Source: Heloderma charlesbogerti (taxonomy: Eukaryota > Chordata > Lepidosauria > Squamata > Helodermatidae). Taken from it: 64,000 nucleotides of DNA. The stretch's first letter is position 1. Every line of letters starts with the position of its first letter. The DNA lies in assembly GCA_026122225.1 (NCBI GenBank), contig JANEZZ010000478.1:310001-374000 (forward strand). Direction: 5' to 3'. The translations under genes were made by a program, and so were the position numbers. Of this stretch, positions 1 through 11,926 are shown in pieces. A model generated the notes under the pieces. It saw only the letters and a list, made by a program, of their open reading frames with translations. It was not told the origin of the DNA and did no database searches.

Positions 1-524
1 TTAGTGACTTGTGATTTGGTGTGTTTACAGTCAAAGAATGAAGCTATCTCAGATACAAATTGTTTTGGGTTTTGTTGTTTTTTGTGGTGTGGGGGGAAGA
101 CTCCTCTATTATAGGGGAGCACTCTATCTTAAAACAGAAAAGAAGCTCAGGCTATTATTAAACAGATCTCACTCAATGATTTCAGAACGACGAAACTGCC
201 AGATTGTCTACTAAATTTAACTACTGCTGAAAGTTATCTTAGGCCGTGCTGCTAGAAATTCCCTGAATTTCTGATCCCTGAATTTCATGCAGCATTAAAA
301 TACAGCCCTATAAATATGTGATGATTATTTATACAGAACGTTTAGTTTGTAAACATATGCATTTTAATATATTTTTCTAAGCAGATACCAACAGCTGAGG
401 TCACATAGTTAAAACCTTAGGCAGCAGATACTTTGAAGTGTATGCTGACAAACAAGGCTTTCAACACAGGAGTGTGTCGACTTGTGTTCTATGCATAGAT
501 ATATACATGCATATGTATGTGAAT

Positions 525-592
525 GTGAAAGCATGCACGTGTGTGTGTATTACATGTCTGTATGTGTGTATATGTATGTGTGTTTATATGCC
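525..592. repeat. degenerate TG/TATG-rich simple sequence
   Basis: Alternating purine-pyrimidine sequence dominated by TGTG and TATG words, with many interruptions. It looks like an old (TG)n microsatellite. A similar degenerate stretch runs over about 1166-1275. Confidence 0.6.
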
Positions 593-839
593 ACCCCACC
601 CCCGAATGTTGGATTTTAAACTTCAAAATATCCAGTGTATAGCTGTTTCTAACCATGTGAAAGTAGCTGAATATGCAACAGTATTATCCCTTTCAGCGTC
701 ATATCCTGTGAAATACAAACAAAGTATAGTAAAAAGCAGATATATGAGCTCAGCTGAAACATTTCAGCTCAGTGAATTATTCATTTTTTGTTAAAATAAA
801 TCAAGTTTTATCACTCCAGATGCTTGGTACCCTAGTGTG

Positions 840-1130
840 GGAGTAAGGGAGATTTAACTCACTTTACCTTTGCTAGCACTAGCTAGGGAAAGGCTGGGAT
901 TTCCTTCACCAGCACTAGTAATGGAAACCCTTCCCTTATCTCTGATCTCTCCTGAGGGATCAGAGATAAACTAACTGTTTCCATTGCTAATCACTAGCAC
1001 TAGTTAGGGAAAACCTGAAATTTCCCTTGCCAACGCCAGAGAGGGAAACCCTTTCATTTCCTCCGATTTCTCCTGAACATTAAAGTTTCTGATAACTCCA
1101 ATCTATCATGAGAGATCAGAGATAAGGGAA
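840..1130. repeat. palindromic low-copy repeat with AGAGATAA arms
   Basis: The stretch contains repeated short blocks in both orientations: GGAAACCCTT, TTATCTCTGATCTCTC and its complement GATCAGAGATAA, and CTAGCACTAG/TAGGGAAA. A related block lies at 54720-54830, including GGAAACCCC and TTATC-TTCGATCTCTC with a reversed partner. The shared blocks in two places suggest a small dispersed element with internal inverted repeats. Its ends and class are not clear. Confidence 0.4.
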
Positions 1131-3447
1131 AGGGGAAGAGTGTTTTGAGGTGGGGGGGCATCTGCGTGCATAAGTGTGTATAGGGGAAGTGTGTATATGA
1201 ATGTATGTGCATGTATGTGGATGTTTGAGAGTGTGAATGAGTGCGTGAGTGTGCATATATGTGCATGTATATGTTCGGCCCCTGGCACCCCAGCAGACAC
1301 CTGATGTCTGGTTTAAAGCAATTCTGTTCAATATACTGTATAGTTTAAAATATTGTTCTGGAATATGATGAACTACGAATTTGATCCATCAATTTTGCAG
1401 CAAAGAAAAGAATATTACCTTTTAGGATAAGTTAAACTTAACTGACGTAAAGACAAATTTGAGACCATTTGCCACACTCACTAAGATATACTTGCTGCAG
1501 GTTAAGAACATATTGCTGATCAAATGGAGTGAGCACAGAGCAGCTGGGTCCTTTCTTAAAAGCTAATATCCTGCTAATCAGCTGTTTGGCAGGTAAGAGG
1601 AAGTGGGTGTAAGGAATCCAGCTTCTTCCTTCCCATCCCAATTAGCCAATACATTGGATTTTAGTGCTTAATAAAGGACTCCAGAGGCACAGCTCAAGCT
1701 ACTGGTCTAGAAACAGAAACCTAATGTGCAGCACCTACTTGTGAACACAGTTTCCCACCTAGCTAAAGAAGCCTGGGTGGATGTGGGTGAAAGCAGGCAG
1801 CAGGAATTGTTACAGTTTAATGTAAAGTAATATTTTTACTCTGCTTTTATTGTTCACAATTTAATATCTAAGTACAAATATAGGAATAATGGATACAATA
1901 CTTGCCTTGCATCAACAAAAGTATTGAGATAAATGATAGCTTTGATCTTTAAGGGATATACATAACAGAGAAAGATTAACTGTGAGATTTCTATTACTGT
2001 CCCAAGACAAATCCAATGATTTCTTATAATATACCCCTAGAGTCTATGTGATGGAAATATAATTCTACAGTGCTTAAATTATAGCATAGAAAGAAGGGGG
2101 TGGGGGGAGAGAGAGAAAGACATGAATACCAAAGTCTTAATTATACCAGACAAAAATTGTTATAGGGAGTGAAAAATTAGTTATGTTTAATATATGCAGA
2201 CAATGGCTACAATGAAGCACCTTGTTTAGCATACTAAGTGAATGTCATCTTAGTATTTAGGGGGACAAGGGGGAAAGAGGTAATTATATTTTACTGTATT
2301 TCTAAGTTGGGCGGTGGGGGGACTGGATTTACGTAATCTGAATGGAGAAGTTATACATTCAATTCCAGATTTAAAACACTATGCCAGTAGGTTCTTTCTT
2401 TTGGTTTATTTCCAGTTAATAGAATGTCTTATGCTTCAATGTTAGCTTCAAGAACATATAATAAAATGTAAACATTCCACAAATACTGGCATGAAGAAAC
2501 ACACACTATGACCCACAGAACACTTAAACCAACTTATTTGTACTTAGAAATTCTCTTGTCCCTTTACATGCAATGTAGATAAGAGTATGGGCAACTTATA
2601 TTAGCTTAAAAGGTTTATAAAACACACTGAAGCATTCTTTGCAAATAATAATACAAGCAAAGACCACATTGTTGAAAGTTGAAAATTACACACCTGGCCA
2701 TCTGTGGTGAAGAGTAATTGTTTCCAAGTGACCAAGTAAACAAGAAAGATTTAAAAATGGGTTGTTGTTTTTATTAAAATATATATATATATTTCAAGGC
2801 ATAAATGACTCATGTGAGTATGTGCTAGTAAGCAGGCTAGCAAGTGGAGGGAACACTAGATTCATTAAATACTGAAAATGATATTATGGGACTGTGAGAG
2901 TAAACAGGTGATCCATTGCAATTCCTGACTGGCTAGGATCATGTTGTGAGGAAGGAGAAACTCTGGTGAAAAACAAAAAATGGTCTTGAAGCAGCTGCCC
3001 AGGGACAGCAGTGACTAAAGAGGTGTGGGGGTCTTTTGCAGAACAGTTTAGGAGCTCCAAAATGTTAACCTATGAACATATAGCAGAGCCCTAGTATCTT
3101 CATATATGAACATGCTGCTTGTATCTATATAAAAATGAGAATGACTTTATTACGAATACTCTGCAGTATTCTTAATGGTATTTATACACAACCAAAAATT
3201 AAGTTTCAATGGATCCTTTTTTGGCAATGCAAATGGCAAATGCAGCCTCCCATCTGGATTGAGACCATAATGGGGGCAAAGGATTAAAGCTCTCTTCTCC
3301 CCCACACTAGGATCCTGATCTGGATTGGGCCCCATGAACTGGCAGTTTGGGGGAAAAAGAAAACAACAACAACACTGCCCTACACTCAAGGCCAGAATCC
3401 CACAGAAAGAGTGTAATTTGGCCCTGACATATCCACATGAATAAAGG

Positions 3448-3450
<3 letters not shown>

Positions 3451-3478
<28 letters not shown>
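3451..3478. repeat. (GT)14 microsatellite
   Basis: An uninterrupted GT dinucleotide run of about 28 bp in the intron, probably length-polymorphic. Confidence 0.95.
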
Positions 3479-3481
<3 letters not shown>

Positions 3482-4354
3482 CATGTGTAGACTCACACAC
3501 ACGAACAAACACACACTTTATGATATGTATAGCGTTTCCTAGGCATGTGATTTGGCCAGCTCAACAACACCTTCCATTTTTATGTTAAGAGCCTTGGAGG
3601 ATCTGTGACAACATGATCTAATTTGTAAGTGTTTGTTAACAGAGTCAATTTCCATTTATTTGGGTTGTATGGTTCCTTATGGACCCAGACACCCAATCAA
3701 CAGTAAGGTTAGTTAATTTGCTTCTCTAGAATAAAAATGTAATTTAGAAGGTTTGACAGCTAAAAATGAGACACAAAATGAAATCCAAAGTGAATCAATT
3801 TCAACAAGGAAAAGAACAATCATTAGACCATACAGGAGTCCTGCAATCTAATAACCTCTAGAGCAGGAACCAATCCTGAACAAAATGGGAGCACTGAACT
3901 CAGCTTGGAGACACAGGTTGTCTGTTTTAGATAAATGTATTAGCTTAGAGGAAATAAGGAAGTGCACGCACACGCACACACACACAGAGCGAATCAATTT
4001 TTCTCCTTGCACCTGTTTTTGTACAGTTAATAGTTGTGCCATCACATATGCCATGAAAAATATTAGAGGTGCACATTTATTTTCAAAATGCTACTAAATA
4101 AAAAAAAAAAGTATTAATCCAGATATAGCTAGAGCTATATGTTATGCCTAGGACAAAATGCAAAAAGATCTGAAGGGCCAGGAACCTTGCACTTTGGCCC
4201 AATTCACACATGCAAAAAAAATGGTACTGTGGACTATTGGAATTGTATGGAGGCTGCTTCATGTGAAAAGGTGTTCATGGGAAGGAGTTTGGCAATTTGA
4301 TCCAGTGATTTTAACAATGCTACAAACTGTGGATAAAGAGTCTTTGCTGCTGCT

Positions 4355-4790
4355 TAGAGAGCAACCCTATGGCCGCTAAACAGTGTCTAGACGGCCATAG
4401 ATTTTTTGGTTTCTGGAAGCTGGACTTGGAGCCAAGGCTTCAAGCTTGGTTCCCAGAAACCACACACCCCGCTGCCTTGTAGGCAGCATGCTTCTTCCCC
4501 ATCTTCACACTCATAACTGCAGTGTGGAGTGGGCAAAAAGGGGGCATTTCCGGTGTAGGGAGGGGAGAAGACCACAGAATGTCCCCATGATGCTTCCTAT
4601 GTGCCGTACAGCCGCCCCCCTCTTGCCCCGACATCCCCAGCTAGACAGCTGAAATTGACTGTCTAGCTGCAAACACAGGGTGGCCGGAGCGCAGAGGAGA
4701 GGATCCCCTCTGTGCTCTGCCCACCCTGCATTGAATAGTTGGCCACCTCCGAGTTCAGAGGTGGACAACTACCCTGACAGGATTGAGCCC
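4355..4790. mobile_element. Harbinger-like MITE, single unit
   Basis: A GC-richer island of about 436 bp with imperfect terminal inverted repeats: GAGAGCAACCCTA on the left and GGATTGAGCCC on the right, complementary in reverse at most positions. TTA occurs directly outside both ends, the target duplication expected of PIF/Harbinger elements (TWA). Internal blocks such as TAGACAGC, GCAAAAAGGGGGC and CTCTGCCCACCCTGCATTG are shared with the dimeric copy at 40656-41399. No transposase is encoded, so it would be non-autonomous. The superfamily is inferred from the ends only. Confidence 0.6.
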
Positions 4791-6938
4791 TTAGGGAATC
4801 GTTGTCGCAACCATATAGCAAGCTACTTCATGCAGTCATATACACAAGCCTCAATACAGTTGCAGTTTAAGCACACCATCTTAGACTCCTCAAATTAAGT
4901 ATAGCTGACTTCTAATTAGATCTAATTACTGAGCTTCAAGAGGATCTACCAGTAAGTCAAACTTCTAATACTTATAACTGTTGCTTTTTCACTGAAGTAG
5001 TTCTCAAACAAGCAAAATTATCTGCTGAAACTGAAGTTACTCTGAAAGTCACAATTTAGGACATATTTTGTAGCTATTAATCTATTAAACTACAATGGTG
5101 AACAATTGGTTTGACTAGCATGGGACAGGCTTTTTGTACTACTGTTGCCTGAACATAGGTCATCGACTGTGATTTCAATTTGTCTAATTATGTACAATGG
5201 CGGGTGGCTTTGGCCTTACCTAAAAAAATGCAACAACTGACATAGGAAGCCACTGTGACATTGTTCACATGTCTGAACTGGGCCATCGTTCTAGATCCCC
5301 CTGCTCCAAATGGGTTTCCCCCATGTCACATCAGCAATCTACAGCAACCTACAGCATTTCCATGCAAGGAACCACATTGCTGTTGTTATGGACTTCAGAC
5401 CCAACATATACCGACAGGTGGGAGGCCAACAGAATTTAGCATGCTCATGGGGCATCTTGATGAATTTCTATTCATCTTCTTAAACTATCTGGACACAGCC
5501 ATACCTGCATCTCATAGCAGTGTAGCTGTTTGGTATTTCATCCTTATTACACACAAGCAAGCCCTTCTGGGCATTTGAAGAGGCTCGCTGTATTGTGACC
5601 AATACATTTAGGCACAAATGGCAAAGAAATTGTCAAAATACCACCTATCAGATTTATGAAAATTACACCTGAACAGCTGCTATTCAGCTGTTCTTGGAAG
5701 AATACAGTTATAAAAAAACACCTTTGTAAGTAATGATCTGAAATCTGAGTAGATCAGCCTTTCCTATTACCTTTCAATATTAAAAGAAAGCCCCTATGCT
5801 CCAACTTACATTTATACCACTAAGCTGGCCGACATATGAATTATTCTAGCAGGTGGGCTTGTGTGGTTTTCAGAGCAATGCAACACAATCAACTGTATAA
5901 TATCATATTTCCTGGACAGAAAAGACATCTATACCAATACTGATCCCCAAGGAAGTCTAATTTTAGCATTAAACTACTCAAAGTCCCATAGGGACCATTA
6001 TTTCTTTTGACCCCAATATTTAATTGAAGCTTTAAAACAAAATAGATTACCTATTTAATGCAGTTGAGTTGGACTCTAGCCTTTGTATGGCATGTCCCAA
6101 TACCAAGCAAATTACTCTGGGTTACCCCTCATGTTTCCTTCTTGAAGGTGAGTGCCAAAAAGGAAAACTTATACCAAACCAAAACTACATGGAATCTTAA
6201 AAAATATTAGCCTGATAACGTTTTTAAAATGTATCATTTAATAGTAATACTCTTCTTTGAAAAAGAAAAAAAAGTCTGATAAAATGTTTTCCCTTGGTAA
6301 AGGGCCAAACATATGGTTTCTTTAGCTTGGTTCAAGCACACCTGGTCAAATAAATCACAGCAATGCTACAGATAAAATTTACTGCACAGTTTTCCATACG
6401 ATGCACATTTTGAATATACGACGTAAGAATTACCATGATATCCTCTAAGTACAAGACAGAATTAAACTGTTACATTTTAAAACTGCAGGCCAAAATTGTT
6501 ACCCTATTTTAAAAGCAAATCAGTAGCTAGATTTTAAAGAAGAAACCAGCTGGCCAGACTGGTGAGGTACCAGCCAATGGGTACATGCCTTGAAAACCAC
6601 AGAAAGCAGGTGATATAAAAGATTTGCGCTGCTGCAGTGTTAATGCTAATCACTGTTTGATAACTTGTGGTGCAAACCTTTATTCAGAAAATTCAGTGAT
6701 ACTTCTTTATATACTCTCTTTGGTGTTTCAGGGAGAAATGCATAGCCCCCGCCCCCCACCTCCCAAACCACCTTTGAAGTGGCACAAAAAGAAGTTAAAG
6801 ATGCTCAAACAAAAACTCTGCCTCACCAAGCAAGAAAAAAAGTGTTGTGTGTTTTTCTGCTGTTCCTTTATATTCTTGGGGTCAATTGATTTGCTAAGAT
6901 AACAATTTTTACAAACAAGGTCTGAAGCCCTGATTAGG

Positions 6939-6980
6939 AGGGCTTACTCCCAGGGAAGTATGCATAGGATTGCACCCTAT
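6939..6980. mobile_element. fragment of GGATTGCA hairpin MITE
   Basis: The words GGGCTTACTCCCAGG and GCATAGGATTGCACC match one arm of the hairpin element seen more fully at 48072-48160 and 55647-55731. Only one arm is present. Confidence 0.5.
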
Positions 6981-7857
6981 GTCTAAAGACAGAATGGAGA
7001 GGGGGTCAAGTGACCTAGCACTAACATTTTAAAACTTGAATTACACTTCATTGAAGATTTCATTAACATCAATTGTTCTGAAGAAGTTAAATAAGGACAG
7101 TATTTGAACTTCTGTTTGTAAACGTATGTTTACAATATAAAAATTATTTGAGATGTAATATAACACTAATAAATATTTTTAAGATGTTTAGAAAGTTCAG
7201 ATACGACCATACAGCCACCCTTGAAGTATCTCACTTTGAGGTGAGCAGAAGGAGAAGAAAAGATGTTTAAGATTAGCTTCATACCTTGTCCGTGACTGTG
7301 GTAAGTGGAAGCACAAGTCATTTGTTCTTCCTCTTTCCCAGTTTGTTTAGAAAAGACTGGTTTAGGGAATTCAGTCAATGCACAATGACAAACAGCTGCC
7401 TAAACACACTTGCACAGTTAGCCTCATCTTTACTCATAAGAAAAGAACATTAAATCATATCCCCTGAAGATAATTTCTGGCTTCACACTAGGTCATATTA
7501 AAGATGTTTACACTTTTATGGCTTGCTGCTCATTTTTTTTTGTTTTGTTTTATGATTAAAAACCAACAGTCCCAACACATTTAGAGCTAAAAAATATATT
7601 TATCGGAAGACAATAAAAGGGATGTCCTATTTGCACAATATAAGTGCTTTTCAGGCATTCACTGGAATGCATTTGTGGTGGGGGGAAGGCGGGAGTTCAG
7701 GATCATGGTGGGTTAACTCTGAGGTTTTTTTAACTCATAAGCAACCCAGAGTGTCCAGGTTTGGAAATCACAGTAACAACCTATGGATGGGGTATTCATA
7801 GACTGTTTATTCAAAGCGCAAATGGCTTGTGCACTCCACGTGTCCCGGCAAACATGC

Positions 7858-7894
7858 ATTAATTAATTAATCATTAATTAATTAATTAATTAAC
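7858..7894. repeat. (TTAA)n microsatellite
   Basis: A tandem ATTA/TTAA run of about 36 bp with one TCA interruption. It is self-complementary and could extrude as a small hairpin. Confidence 0.9.
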
Positions 7895-8067
7895 CAACCC
7901 ATGATTTGCTACAGTGACATGCGAACCAGGTCTTCTCCTAATTAAAGTATTCCAGTAGGTAATGCCTCATATTGATAATCCTGAAGAAGAGTCCACACAT
8001 CTGAAAAAAGATCTTGTAACCTTGATGTATGTTGGGTTCTGTTCTAAAATGTTTGCTTTGTACTCAC

Positions 8068-8146
8068 CCATCATATTATACAAGCTCTGCGGTGCAAACT
8101 GCCTTGGCATTTTCAGTATTGCTTCTTTGTAAACTGTGAGAGCATC
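8068..8146 (-). CDS. TMTC2: TMTC2 coding exon 7 (TPR region)
   Basis: A 79-bp exon encoding 26 codons plus one base: DALTVYKEAILKM, then PRQFAPQSLYNMM. It completes the TPR unit begun in exon 6 (LYNLGKLYHEQGQYE + DALTVYKEA) and starts the next one (PQSLYNMMG...). TPR units are helix-turn-helix pairs that in TMTC proteins face the ER lumen and are thought to bind the substrate or partners. The acceptor is TTTTCATAG and the donor is G|GTGAGT. Entry phase is 0, matching exon 6, and exit phase is 1. Apart from small substitutions, the residues agree with mammalian TMTC2 as I recall it. It is too short to show up as a conventional open reading frame. Confidence 0.93.
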
Positions 8147-9054
8147 CTATGAAAAGGATTTGAAAAATCTATCATTACTAGAGAACATTACTAGAGAATT
8201 CAGAAGCAATTTTACATGCAAATGTAATACAGGAAAAAGTGCAGAGTTCCCTTCATTAACTATGAAGAGGGGTCACATTTCCCACTTATAAAAAGAAGTA
8301 AACAAATGAGATGAATCTCCTCAATGCAATACAGAGTAATTTCAATCACTGGCCATCTCACTTGAGGATGGGAAAATGGAATATTTGAGAACCCCCAAAG
8401 GCTCATTAGCCTACTTTTAAATTCTGTATAATGACACAATGTACAAATGAGCATTCTGATAGTCACAATAATAGCTCCCAATCTACTAAAAACACAAATC
8501 ACAATTACAGAATGTATTATTCCATACAAAAGGTTAGATGGGGAAGGGGACTACATTCAAGGATGTCCGCATTAAGATTTACTCAGTTAGGCTACCTTGG
8601 GTCATACTTAAACACATACAAGTGATCCAGTTATTTCATAACTGTTCAAAAATGATTTTCATTCTCATTGAAGATAATGATATTCTCCTGTATCCTTTGA
8701 AGATCTTTAGAAGTGCCACTCTTGGCACAAAGCCATGTTCTTCCAAATAAAAAACAAGATGCAGTGTAACCTTGTTTCAGAAATTCACCCTTTTATTAAC
8801 CTCAAAACACAACTACTTACAACCCAGCAGTGTTTGAAAGTGTGATGTAGCATACACAAGATATGGTAAAGAACCCCATCTCCCCACACAACATGTATTA
8901 TGTTTTCAATCTCAGGACCAAACTAGGTGAGACGGAGGCAGCTACACTGGTCAATTTGTGTGTCCACCATTAACGACTAAAGGGGTGGATCTACTTTTTA
9001 GAACAGAAGATGAACATTGCTCTGCCTTACTTCACCATGCTCTTCATTTTAGAC

Positions 9055-9184
9055 CAGGGTGGGAAACCTCTGGCCATCCAGCTGTTGTTGGACTACAACT
9101 CCCTTGACCATTGGCCATGTTAGTTGAGACTAATGGGAGTTGGAGTCCAACAACATATGGACGGCCACAGGTTCTCCACTCTTA
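9055..9184. mobile_element. hAT-like MITE with 8-bp target duplication
   Basis: A 130-bp palindromic element. The left end CAGGGTGGGAAACC and the reversed right end TAAGAGTGGAGAACC are similar, and the arms share TGTTGTTGGACT and AACTCCC in inverted orientation. The flanks TTTTAGAC (9047-9054) and GTTTAGAC (9185-9192) are an 8-bp duplication with one mismatch, the length typical of hAT insertion. Relatives occur at 28242-28378, 53176-53294 and 62755-62826. It has no coding capacity. Confidence 0.75.
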
Positions 9185-9428
9185 GTTTAGACACTTTTCT
9201 TCCTAGTTTCTCACTCTTCTGGTTCCTGAGATAAGCTCAGGAACGAGAAGCAACAGCGGATGATAAAGCAAGGGAAGGGGAAGGATTCAGCTCCCATCAC
9301 TCAAATGCGCATGTGTTGTAAGAACGTATTTTCCCAGAATGCTCTAGTTCTGAATGGACAGGCAATGTGGCTTTCTCCCTGTCTAGTCTGACTGTGGACA
9401 ATTGGGGTTGATAATGCTAGGGCTATTA

Positions 9429-9624
9429 GGGTTGTACCCAATTGGTGTCCCTTCACTGAAAGCTGGCTCTTTGATCCAGCAGATGCTTTGGCTGGAGCCT
9501 TCCCCCCCTGAAGCTGTTCCAGACCTCTGGAACAGATTGGGCTGGGGGGGTGGCGGCCAGCAGAGTCGGCATCTTGGTTCAAAGAGCTATCCATCAGCAA
9601 ATGGACACCAACTGGATATAACTA
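9429..9624. mobile_element. Harbinger-like MITE with TTA target duplication
   Basis: A 196-bp element with inverted ends: left GGGTTGTACCCAATTGGTGT and, read in reverse, right TAGTTATATCCAGTTGGTGT. TTA lies directly outside each end (9426-9428 and 9625-9627), within a shared CTATTA. The interior continues the palindrome, with GCTCTTTGA opposite TCAAAGAGC. It is non-coding. Confidence 0.65.
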
Positions 9625-9846
9625 TTAGTCACTGCAACCGACAGGCAAATGCAACTGGTGAGAAGCAATTTATCACAGGAAGTATTTCCTGAAAATGAGA
9701 TTTCACAAAGAAACACATTCAAAAGGAGAAATAGATATGGCTCATGGGAAAATGCATTTAAGTTCAGAAAGCATATTCTCTCAATATAAAGACATAGATA
9801 CTCCTATTGAAAATACGAATATGCACAGCAAAAACAAAATACAAGA

Positions 9847-10098
9847 GCTGGATTCAGATTTAGGCATGTACTTGGTTGCCAGGAGTGGATGTCCCTGACC
9901 CCTCCTCCTCATGCCAGACCCTACAGCTCCCTGAAAATGCTGTTGAGGTCTGGAGGACCCTGCTAAATGGGGTAGGCCGTGGCACTGGGGGGCTGAAGGA
10001 TCACTGAAAATCAGCCGGAGGCACCTTCCATGAGCAAAGGGGTTGGGGAAGTCTGCTTCCACCAACCTAGTTCCATGTGCCCAAATCTGGATCCAACA
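9847..10098. mobile_element. palindromic MITE
   Basis: A terminal inverted repeat of about 30 bp: left CTGGATTCAGATTTAGGCAT, and reversed right TTGGATCCAGATTTGGGCAC. The interior is GC-richer than its surroundings. No clear target duplication was found, so the superfamily is left open. Confidence 0.6.
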
Positions 10099-10776
10099 CA
10101 AAGCCATCTTTAGTTGTCAAAAGATCAATCTAGCTTGCTCCACATCCCCCTTAAACATAGAATAGCTTTAGGTCAAATTTATTTGGAGGTATTTATTTGA
10201 TTTTTTTTTAAAGTAGCTATGTGTCTGGTCAGAACTCCAGTTCAAATTGCACATTATTATACTCCCTTTACTCTTTTTCTCACTCACACAGCAAATCCTG
10301 TTGGTAAGGCAGCCTGTGAAAGTTGTCGGCTTTTTAAAAAAAAAATTAAGAGACATATTACACTTCATTAATCTCAATAGGAAGTAGTGGTATTCCAATG
10401 CCTCACAAAACTTATTTGCCTCTGAATGACTGAGGAAGACTCATTTATTATTCCACCAGGAAACCAGAGTGGAATACTAAACCATGGTGGGCTGCAATGA
10501 TTGTGCGAACTCAGTCACTGAGTGCTAAACTAGAGAGGGACAAGATAAATTTATTCAATCAATGTAAACATGTTAGACACAAATGATCACAGCTGAGTTG
10601 TACGTTCTTGTCTTCTTGTCTATGGTGTACAACAAAAATCTACCTCACAAATGCTTTGTGAAGATTTTCCACAGTGCTTGGAAACAATCTTTAATAGCAA
10701 ACCTAATTAGTGTATTTAAGCAACTATTATAATGAGGTTCTTGAAGTCATACTATTTTGTTGTAGAAAGCTCTCAC

Positions 10777-10960
10777 CTCATACTGTCCCTGTTCATGGTA
10801 GAGTTTTCCCAAATTATAAAGGCAGCTGGTAACAGAGCTCTTATGAGCATGAGGATCTTTTAAGTTTTCATCAGGGATTTCTGAACACTTCAAGAATGTC
10901 TTCTTGGCTTCTTCAGCCTTGCCTTGGTTCATTAAGATAATACCAGTATTTAAATAGGCA

Positions 10961-10961
<1 letters not shown>
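10777..10961 (-). CDS. TMTC2: TMTC2 coding exon 6 (TPR region)
   Basis: A 185-bp exon. Its first two bases complete a serine codon begun in exon 5, followed by 61 codons: AYLNTGIILMNQGKAEEAKK, TFLKCSEIPDENLKDPHAH, KSSVTSCLYNLGKLYHEQGQ, YE. This gives one TPR unit (AYLNTGIILMNQGKAEEAKK...), a linker with KDPHAHKSSVTS, and the first half of the next TPR (LYNLGKLYHEQGQYE). The acceptor is CTCTCAG and the donor is GAG|GTGAGA. Phases fit exons 5 and 7 exactly. The linker and TPR residues agree with vertebrate TMTC2 rather than other TMTC paralogues, as far as I recall them. The acceptor is unusual because its pyrimidine tract is a (TC)n microsatellite. Confidence 0.95.

Positions 10962-10963
<2 letters not shown>

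Positions 10964-11004
<41 letters not shown>
10964..11004. repeat. (GA)n microsatellite serving as the exon 6 polypyrimidine tract
   Basis: About 20 GA repeats on the plus strand read as (TC)20 on the coding strand and run directly into the CAG acceptor of TMTC2 exon 6. There is no other pyrimidine tract between the repeat and the exon. Confidence 0.95.
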
Positions 11005-11008
<4 letters not shown>

Positions 11009-11926
11009 AGATACTATACATCTACATATAATCCCATTATATTTAAGCTTGTTTAAAGCTAGAAAATGTGATAGCTACAGTAGCTGGTACTTTATTCAAA
11101 CCTAGCCTTCTAGATTTCTTCAACGATTTAAAATCCATAATATAGTTAAATTCCTTATTGTTAAAGCCATAGATTATAACAGCAATTCTGCACTACAAAA
11201 TGGTGCAGCAAACATGCAAGAGTTATTTGCATTGCAATCAACATTGCTGTTGATGGCAAGTAAGTGGAACTGGTGTTTCGCTAGTATGGATCTGGAACGT
11301 CAGGCATTCTGACCTCTTCCCTACCTGTTTGTTTATAAGCATTTATAAACTGCTTTCATATAAAAATGTCAAAGCTGTGTACACAAATCAGAAAACATAC
11401 AATATAAAACATACATAAAATCAATATACAATATCTACATTATCCATAAGAGGAAATATGCAATAGGCTAAACTACACTCGGAAGGCGTGCATAAATAGG
11501 TATATCTTCAATATGTGCCTAAAATAGAAATTGTCAGTGTATGTCTAGTATCAGGGAGAAGAATATTTCACATAATGGATGTCTTGCTCTGAACAACTGT
11601 GGAGGAGACCTCAGGTGCATGTGGCACCAACATCTTGAGGGCCTCTCCAGATGAGCACAGTGACCCAATGGGTGTATAATTCCTTAGAAGAATCTTGCCA
11701 CAATTCACCATGTAAAGAGGATAATAGATTATCAAATATCCCATTTTACTCTGTAGCAAGAGACACATTTGAGCCCCAGTCCAGTAAGTATGGGATTCTG
11801 AAGAACAAACAATGCTCTTGTCATACAATTCAAGTGAAAGGGTAGCTCTCCTCCAAGTGAATAGGGAAGGCTGGTAGTGAAAATTCTTTGTGGGTCCAGA
11901 TTAAGTGTAAGGCAACAGGGCTGGCA

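Larger units (their letters stand above)
1..8067 (-). other. TMTC2: TMTC2 intron 7 (partial)
   Basis: This is the stretch after the exon 7 donor (GTGAGT read on the minus strand). I looked for the next TMTC2 exon, expected to begin in Gly-Glu-Ala-Tyr-Met-Arg-Leu, and did not see it, so the remaining TPR exons should lie outside the window. The intron holds a palindromic low-copy element, TG-rich simple sequence, a Harbinger-like MITE, a hairpin-MITE fragment and AT-rich DNA. I see nothing recognisable in 1300-3440, 4800-6900 or 7000-7850 apart from short A/T runs. Confidence 0.8.
8147..10776 (-). other. TMTC2: TMTC2 intron 6
   Basis: A 2.6-kb intron between exons 6 and 7 with donor GTGAGA and acceptor CATAG. 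It contains three short inverted-repeat elements (9055-9184, 9429-9624 and 9847-10098). The stretches 8147-9046 and 10100-10776 show nothing recognisable. Confidence 0.85.

Noticed and set aside
3150..3512. 120-codon minus-strand frame
   Set aside because: Its N-terminal half is translated (GT)n repeat with Thr-His runs, and the remainder has no motif.
1..8067. Next TMTC2 TPR exon (expected after Gly-Glu-Ala-Tyr-Met-Arg-Leu)
   Set aside because: I searched by eye on the minus strand and found no matching exon with splice sites; it is probably outside the window. A small exon missed by eye cannot be fully excluded.
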